DNA from: Phoronis australis | Taxonomy: Eukaryota; Phoronida; Phoronidae | Reading direction: 5' to 3' | Assembly (NCBI GenBank): GCA_002633005.1 | Contig: NMRA01000333.1 | Location: 1-64,000 of the forward strand | Length of the DNA stretch: 64,000 nt | Shown here: positions 58,801 through 64,000 of the stretch, one piece after another | Layout of the letters: each line of letters opens with the position of its first letter | Numbering within the stretch: the stretch's first letter is position 1 | Made by a program: the position numbers and the translations under genes | The notes under the pieces: model-generated | What the model was told of the DNA's origin: nothing | The model's database searches: none | The model's input: the letters and a program-made list of their open reading frames with translations, nothing else

Positions 58801-61800
58801 ATACTTTTGTCTTGTACTGAACATGGTTCATGTTACATGAAGTGGGAGAAAGGGCTGTCCCACAAGAGAAGGGGCTGTTCCACGAGAGACGTTTCTAGGT
58901 ACATTCACATTCTCGTTTCCAGTGGAGCCATGAATCAGAGCTTGTGGACGTAACTGAACACATAGGGCAGAAGCTAATAAATTTGTTTTTGGTTATTTGA
59001 AAGGGACTCAATGAAGTGTTTTTTGACTTGATTATAGAAATTGTTCATTTTCCAAGTGTGGATTAAGAATTTTGCCTTTTAAGTATTCTTCTGTTGTGTA
59101 TGTTTGCGCGAGAATGTGTATTAATTACTGATTGTATATCCTGATGGTGATGTGTTGCTTAATACGTTATGCAAAGAAACGGTATTAAAACTAAAGAGAA
59201 CTGACGAAAAGGTATTGTGCTGTTGAAAAGTGTTCAAACTCCAATGGTGTGTATCCACCGTGTACATTGCACAGCTGCAGCCAGAGTCCAATTTCTCATG
59301 TTTCTTGTAGACACATGACGCCCGAGATGTCAGTTCAGGTGTTACTTACTCTGCCAGGGGGCACCTCCGTGCAACTCCCGGCTTCAGCAGTGTTTAGTCC
59401 CACGGCCGGCAGTCCCGTGCGTTCCGTGTCTGGGATGCTGCCGTCACCCGGGATGTCGATGCTCAGCGCATCCCCGCAGCCTGTGCAACAAGTCCCCCTA
59501 AACCTCAAGACAAACACGGTTACCAAGGCTGCCGCTTCTTCAAGCACATCTGCATTGACAAAGCAGGTGTGTGTCTCACTCCGGTCTTTATTTAGTGTTT
59601 CATAGTGTACTGTAATGATCTCTTGCAAGTACACTGTATTTGGGTAAGGGTCCGTACAATAAACGGTTTTAAAAACTGTGTGGATCAGTGTTTGTGTCCG
59701 ATGACATAGTCTGAAGTATTAAATGGACAATGTCAAATGTGAAACTGTTGGTGAGTGGGGATGGTGAAAATCAAGTGGGGGAAGTGTTTTCAATAAACTG
59801 GGACCAAATATAAAATTAGAATGAGTGTTTAATGGAAAGAGGGCTTAATGAACAGCGGGCCAATGGCTCACTTATATTGAACTCCATCCCCATCCTTTGG
59901 CAGCACCAATGGTTGTATCTTAACAGAGTTGGCTTCAAATTTTTGTGAAGTGAGGTGGTCTACTTGCAATTTTGAGACATATGTTGCTAGGCTACAACAG
60001 GTCATGAATCTCGTTTGCAGAAGCTGAAGGCCGCTCTTTGCCAGAACAGTATGTTGAAGGAGAGTGCCAAGTCACCAACAGAGGGCAGCTTGACAGTGAC
60101 TCCTGGTCAATCAGACTCGGAACCGTCAACTCCGGATAACACAGTCGACACTACCACAATGTGAGTGGATAATGATTGATCTTGACACAAGATGTTGCTA
60201 CTATCTTGTGTGTTTAATGCAGTTTCAACATGCTCAGTGCTAAGTCTTGTATAAATATTATTAAAGCTGTCTGTAAAATTTTGGTCCATTTGCTCCAACG
60301 TCTGTGTTGGAGTCGATTTGCACGTTCTGAACTTCAACTAATCGATTTTTGTTGAAATTTTAACTCATTAGGGTTTATGCATTGTGTCGAATCCTGGATC
60401 GTTTCTGATGATCCCATAGTTCTAATTCAAAATATAAAGTTTGCAGTTTCAATGCAGGGATCATTAAGTGGAAATTGGGATTTGACATCTGTGCACTAAA
60501 CTATTATGTTCTCAATCACAAAATTAAAGGCTGTTATTTTGAGCTTAAGTAAACAAATAAAATATCAATTTAAGATAATTTGGGCTTCGCTTTCAAGTTT
60601 TGAGCCCTGGTTGGCGATTTCTGCATTATCATTGAGCGTGACAAATTCTGTAAATTATTGTGTTGATATATGTTGACAGTTGTTATTATAGTTTTGGCAA
60701 CAGATGATTGCAAATACACTTAACAATGAATTAGATTATATAATAATTCCTGAACCTTACCATCTCAATGTCACTTTCGTAAGTTAGATAGTCCTTCTAA
60801 AATTTAAACAGGAATGCATTTTTTGTGGTTTGGTGACTAGTGATTATGATAGTGAAATTGTCTAAAATTTTGAAATTACTCTCCATTTCCTTTTTGATTT
60901 TTGCATTTTATGTTAAGTCGTAATGATAAGTTGCTGATAAAGCTTTAATGATGACTTCGCTCAAAATCTTAAGTTTCTCGTTCTTGGTACCAGAGTTATG
61001 TTGTTTATTCTGTTTTACATTTTTTTAAGTGTTCCTTATGAACACAGTGTGTCTCTGCATGTGCGTCTGCATCCTGAATGGCCAGTCACTTGTCATAGTT
61101 AACCCGTGTTCCGTTAACTTCCAGTGGTAGTAAACGCCGGTTGACGTCAGACTCGGAGTATGACGAGACAGATCCCGACCTCAAGAGGTTGAGGTTCCTA
61201 GCCAGAAACAGGTAGAATGAACTACTAGTCCGTGTTTATCGTTGTTTTGTTATAAACCCGCATGTTGATATCGTGCAATTTTTAGTCTTAACCCTTATCC
61301 TGCACTAGGCGTGGTCAGCCGACCCGCCAATTATCCTATTACAGTACGATGGGTGTATTCAATCGACTATGATAAGCTGCAGCTGGGCTGCACAAGGAGA
61401 GTGCACTCACCCCAGGACACTTGTGACTTTCATTTAGAAATTGTGAGAGCCCTGGAATGTTTAGATATGTGAGCATGGGAATTTCATAGTTCACAGTTTC
61501 CTCTACATTTCTCTGATTTAAACCATATGGCTGCCATTACTAGTTTGGGAGATATTGGCAGGTTTATGTAAGTGTAGACACATACTAGTTTCATCATGGC
61601 TGGAGCAAGACGTGAGAGGATGACTGTGGATAAGTTTGTTTTCACTGAGACTATGATGAAGATGTACATATGATGAAAATCTCCATTAAATTCTGAACAA
61701 CCTTTATGTTGATTTCTTTTCTGTCACATCAACATTTCCCCTTCAAATTTCCAATGTAAAATTGTTAGGTCACTAGTGTGGGTGTCCTTCAGCCTAGTGT

Positions 61801-64000
61801 AAAGCAGTAGTGGTGACCTACTTAGCTCAGCACACAGGGAAAGTAGTCTGAACAGAGGCTCAGCAGGATAGGGGTTAACCCATGCCATGTGTTGGTCTCG
61901 TGACCTGAGTTAAAGTTTAAGTCCCCTGGGGGTAGAGTAGTTGCAGGTGCTTTAGTTTACAGAGCTATCAGGACCTCCAGTCGGTTACATAAATCTAAGC
62001 AGACTTTATATAAAGTATGTTTCCCAAACTTAGGAGTGCATAATACATGTTCATAATTGTGTTGCATGGTTAGGAGAAAGTTCCGGGTTCGATCCCCAGT
62101 TGGGACACAAGTCTTGTCAAGCTATTGGTCACATCACGTCTGCTATATATATTGCATGTTTGAAGACTAATAATTCTTACTGAACTATTGCCTGTGTTTC
62201 ACCTGGATCTGAGTGGCCATTCACAGGCAGAGGTAATGAACCACTTGTGGGTTTCCCAACTGGGCAGGAGAAGTGAGAAAAAATGGACATCGTGTTGCAA
62301 AACCTTCCACTAGATCTGTTACACTGATCACCTGAACTTGGGAACAGCAATAAATTGCCATTAGGGGGAATGGTTGTCATAGTTACTGTGATTCAATTTT
62401 TGTTAACCTTGCAGAGCTGCTGCACAAAGGTGTCGAGACAAGAGGAAAAACTGGATCTCCAGTTTAGAGGGCAAGGCTGAAGAGTTGACTAATCAAAATA
62501 CAAGTTTACAAGTAAGGTCATTTGTTTAGCCAATCAAAATGCAAGTTTACAAGTAAGGTCATTTGTTTAGCCAATCAAAATGCAAGTTAGTTATAAGGTC
62601 ATTCATTTGTTCAATCAAAATGAAAGTGTGCAACAAAATAGTCTTGTTCTTCTGAATTTCATCAAGTTGAAGACATTGGTGGATATCACCCCGGAGACAA
62701 AGTTGTTATTTAGGATTTAAAATTAAACAGTGTATTTAGTACAAGAAAACGTGCATAGCGCAGGTTAAAAACATTTAGTACCCTGAATTAATATCAGAAT
62801 GATCTGAGATGGTTATCTTGCTGTGGAAAGCAGCAACAGAGGGAGCCGTTACAGTGTCTTGGCTCAGATTATTCCACAATCTAATGGTAGATGGGAAAAA
62901 GTTGTGTATGCAAACATTATGCCTACCATGTCAAGCTGCTTTAAGTGCGCCACTTCCATTTGATTTTGGAGAATAAACGCGAAAATGACAACAGTCAAAA
63001 TGATTGATTGTTTATTGCTGTTTCTTTATTTAGAATGAGGTAAAATCTCTACGGGAAGAAGTTGCGGAATTGAAGATGATACTTCTTGAGCATAAGGACT
63101 GTCCAATCACGTTGGAGCAGCAAGCACGCGGTGTGCTACCAGGTACTCTGTCGACCTATCAGCAGCAGGAGTCGGTTACTGTTAAGAACATTCATTTGAA
63201 ACTATCAGCAACTAGGGAAAAGGCTTCAGAGTTTTTGGGATTGGCCAACCTTAAAATTGCTAATTCGAAAATGACGCATGTACACAATGCCCGTGTCTCG
63301 ACTTGCAAGTTCATTTAACAGTTAAAGATTGTATGAGTGTGGTAATAAATCCCAAAGTGCTTTGCTTGAGAATTCATCATTGACAGCTAAGTACCAGCAA
63401 ACTGGCCTTTGATTGGTTGATGTCATTATACTGAAGATTTGTTGTTCAACTATTGACACTTTTGAACGAGTGAACCTGTGGTCAAGTTTTTGCAAAGCAA
63501 ATAGTTTTCTCCGTAGTAGCTGTTACATCCAGTTGTGCTTTTGGTTTCTTTGTTAAAAGTATCCTTTCGTGGGACCGATTTTATCCAAGGTTGTAAGTCT
63601 AATCGTAGCTGAGACAGTCCATCTTCATGTTTCGTTGTTAAACAATTCATGAACCTGTCATTGAGTATGATCTGCTGCGGTCATACTAATGTTTTATTCT
63701 GTTTTAAAATGCAGCTTTGCCTTCATTATAATGTGTCTGTGCCCGGACTGTAAACCTTCAATGAATGAGTGCCTGGTGTTATATTGAAAATTTAACAGCT
63801 TGGCTCTTCATTTGCGGGTTCGAGCCACAAAACATCCACTTGACAGTTGTCCAGGTGTTGGTATCTTTTCACTTGACCTCTGTTATTATCTCTGCAGGCA
63901 ATCTAGTGTTCAACTCTCCCCTCAGTCCCACCGGGGATATGGTTGTCATAGATGGCTCTAGCAGCACAGTGCCACAACTGGGCAGGCTGAGAGGTGCTAC
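52761..64000 (+). CDS. ATF2/ATF7-like: ATF2/ATF7-type bZIP transcription factor (10 exons, 3' end outside window)
   Basis: I assembled this gene from splice sites and protein similarity. Coding exons are 52761-52814, 55229-55337, 56669-56793, 57254-57419, 58287-58512, 59311-59566, 60021-60160, 61125-61211, 62415-62511, 63034-63142 and 63898 to the window end; all introns are GT-AG and all phases agree. The order is a C2H2 zinc finger, a TPTP docking/phosphorylation segment, a Ser/Thr/Pro-rich activation region, then a bZIP. Vertebrate ATF2/ATF7 have the same architecture; the family binds CRE sites (TGACGTCA) as homodimers or with JUN and is activated by p38/JNK at the paired threonines. Two in-frame ATGs open the first coding exon (52761, 52764). 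The second gives the usual MSD-KPF start of the family. The reading frame remains open at the end, so the C-terminus is missing. CREB5 is the other close family member and cannot be excluded. Confidence 0.96.
52973..52980. promoter_or_regulatory. Perfect CRE palindrome in intron 1 of the ATF2/7-like gene
   Basis: A second TGACGTCA, 159 bases after the first donor. With the site at 51839 it brackets the first coding exon. Confidence 0.35.
55229..55337 (+). CDS. ATF2/7-like exon 2: second half of the zinc finger
   Basis: Begins KFTNEDHLDVHKQKH after a TTTCAG acceptor. Joined to exon 1 it gives C-x4-C-x12-H-x3-H, the N-terminal finger of ATF2/ATF7, which in vertebrates supports the transactivation domain rather than DNA binding. 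It ends in phase 1 at GTGAGT. Confidence 0.95.
55753..55985 (+). repeat. Diverged minisatellite in intron 2 of the ATF2/7-like gene
   Basis: Built from ~20-base monomers of the type GCTTGGTCAATATTATTCAA. A longer ~92-base block of several variant monomers occurs twice, so this is a small higher-order repeat. Confidence 0.85.
56669..56793 (+). CDS. ATF2/7-like exon 3: stress-kinase-regulated activation segment
   Basis: Starts with DQTPTPTKFLKNC followed by an acidic GLFQEL stretch. The TPTP pair aligns with the Thr69/Thr71 p38/JNK phosphoacceptors of human ATF2, so stress-kinase control is probably conserved (inference from the family). Ends in phase 0 at GTGGGT. Confidence 0.95.
57254..57419 (+). 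CDS. ATF2/7-like exon 4: Pro/Ser/Thr-rich linker
   Basis: Low-conservation segment with SPLPGPQ and many Ser/Thr. It has a consistent phase 0 acceptor (TTCAG) and a phase 1 donor (GTAATT). It corresponds to the proline/serine region between the activation segment and the central part of ATF2. Confidence 0.85.
58287..58512 (+). CDS. ATF2/7-like exon 5: Thr-rich linker
   Basis: Thr/Val/Ser-rich stretch opening VKSTKRVVGPSP. The acceptor TTACAG fits phase 1. The donor GTGAGT at 58513 gives phase 2, which the next exon completes. Sequence conservation is low; the call rests on frame, phase and position. Confidence 0.8.
59311..59566 (+). CDS. ATF2/7-like exon 6: central LLTLPGG segment
   Basis: Contains QVLLTLPGGTSVQLPAS, which matches the conserved hydrophobic segment before the bZIP in ATF2/ATF7. 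It is followed by a Pro/Ser/Met-rich stretch and ends ALTKQ at a GTGTGT donor, phase 0. Confidence 0.92.
60021..60160 (+). CDS. ATF2/7-like exon 7: KLKAAL segment
   Basis: Begins KLKAALCQNS, the counterpart of the conserved LKAAL motif of ATF2. A Ser/Thr/Pro-rich stretch with SDSEPSTPDN follows. It ends in phase 2 at GTGAGT. Confidence 0.92.
61125..61211 (+). CDS. ATF2/7-like exon 8: start of the basic region
   Basis: Encodes DETDPDLKRLRFLARN, matching the DPDEKRRKFLERN entry to the ATF2 basic region. The splice site falls inside the arginine after the asparagine (phase 2). A perfect CRE octamer (61142-61149) lies within this coding exon. Confidence 0.95.
62415..62511 (+). CDS. ATF2/7-like exon 9: basic region and first half of the leucine zipper
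   Basis: Completes the DNA-contact signature N-R-A-A-A-Q-R-C-R and a second basic cluster (RDKRKNW), then the zipper leucines LEGKAEE / LTNQNTS / LQ. It ends in phase 0 at GTAAGG. The last 21 coding bases and the donor are copied in a 41-bp tandem repeat that continues into the intron (see 62491-62640). Confidence 0.96.
62491..62640 (+). repeat. 41-bp tandem repeat across an exon-intron boundary
   Basis: Copies begin with AATCAAAAT at 62491, 62532, 62573 and a shorter one at 62613. The first two are nearly identical and both contain TTTACAA|GTAAGG, so the 5' splice site of bZIP exon 9 occurs twice, at 62511/62512 and 62552/62553. Copies 3 and 4 have lost the donor. Confidence 0.95.
63034..63142 (+). 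CDS. ATF2/7-like exon 10: second half of the leucine zipper
   Basis: Continues NEVKSLREEVAELKMILL then EHKDCPIT, almost the ATF2 sequence. Five heptad leucines are present across exons 9 and 10. The preferred donor is CAG|GTACTC, phase 1, because the next acceptor at 63898 restores frame. Read-through would instead add a 58-codon tail ending at 63318. Confidence 0.93.
63898..64000 (+). CDS. ATF2/7-like C-terminal exon, cut by window end
   Basis: The acceptor CTGCAG fits phase 1 and yields GNLVFNSPLSPTGDMVV and onward, Ser/Pro-rich like the tail of ATF2. The frame is still open at base 64000. Conservation is low, so the call depends on phase continuity and a strong polypyrimidine tract. Confidence 0.75.

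Noticed and set aside
62040-62110. tRNA gene suggested by GGGTTCGATCCCC
   Set aside because: Only a B-box is present; no A-box at the right distance and no cloverleaf.
63070-63318. Read-through ORF after bZIP exon 10 as the true C-terminus
   Set aside because: A phase-compatible exon with a strong acceptor follows at 63898 and fits the Ser/Pro-rich family tail better; kept only as an alternative isoform.

Overview
The window is eukaryotic and gene-sparse: genes with introns, GT-AG splice sites, (GT)n microsatellite, non-LTR retrotransposon tails, foldback/MITE elements and AT-rich spacers. The protein content (an ATF2/ATF7-type bZIP gene, a lineage-expanded pair of rhodopsin-like receptors, a large single-exon LRR-Ig protein, THAP/P-element transposase remnants) fits a marine invertebrate, most likely a deuterostome of echinoderm, hemichordate or amphioxus type. 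Species cannot be read from the sequence.

Layout. 0.2-0.6 kb: a TIR-bounded element. 4.4 kb: a possible first coding exon (+). 6.7-7.3 kb: a transposase-like fragment (+), convergent with a multi-exon, damaged THAP9/P-element-like transposase gene (-) at 7.46-12.73 kb, whose introns hold a LINE tail. 12.8-23.9 kb: hAT-like ends, a ~104-bp tandem array, a mobile-element exon at 18.4 kb, a 270-bp (GT)n run and another LINE tail. 24.08-26.78 kb (-): an intact 901-residue LRR-Ig surface protein. 26.9-36 kb: a direct repeat around a 147-base N gap, a candidate DNA transposon with seven GCGATCG-type subterminal repeats and a decayed zinc finger, and a ~400-bp tandem array with a perfect hairpin. 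36.29-37.47 kb (-) and 42.16-43.29 kb (+): two divergently oriented paralogous class A GPCRs, the second disrupted. 38.9-51 kb: four copies of a MITE, a LINE 3' end, a THAP-coding foldback element with 306-bp arms, and a 392-bp near-perfect giant palindrome. 52.76-64.0 kb (+): an ATF2/ATF7 orthologue reconstructed in ten coding exons with consistent phases; it runs off the window.

The strongest second-look items are a 41-bp tandem duplication that copies the 5' splice site inside the ATF2/7 leucine-zipper exon, an excess of perfect CRE palindromes (TGACGTCA) including two flanking the first coding exon of that gene, the THAP-coding foldback element, and the unassigned element with GCGATCG subterminal repeats. 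The genes do not form an operon or pathway; they are independent loci in transposon-rich sequence. Several duplications abut N characters, so part of the structure may be assembly artefact.
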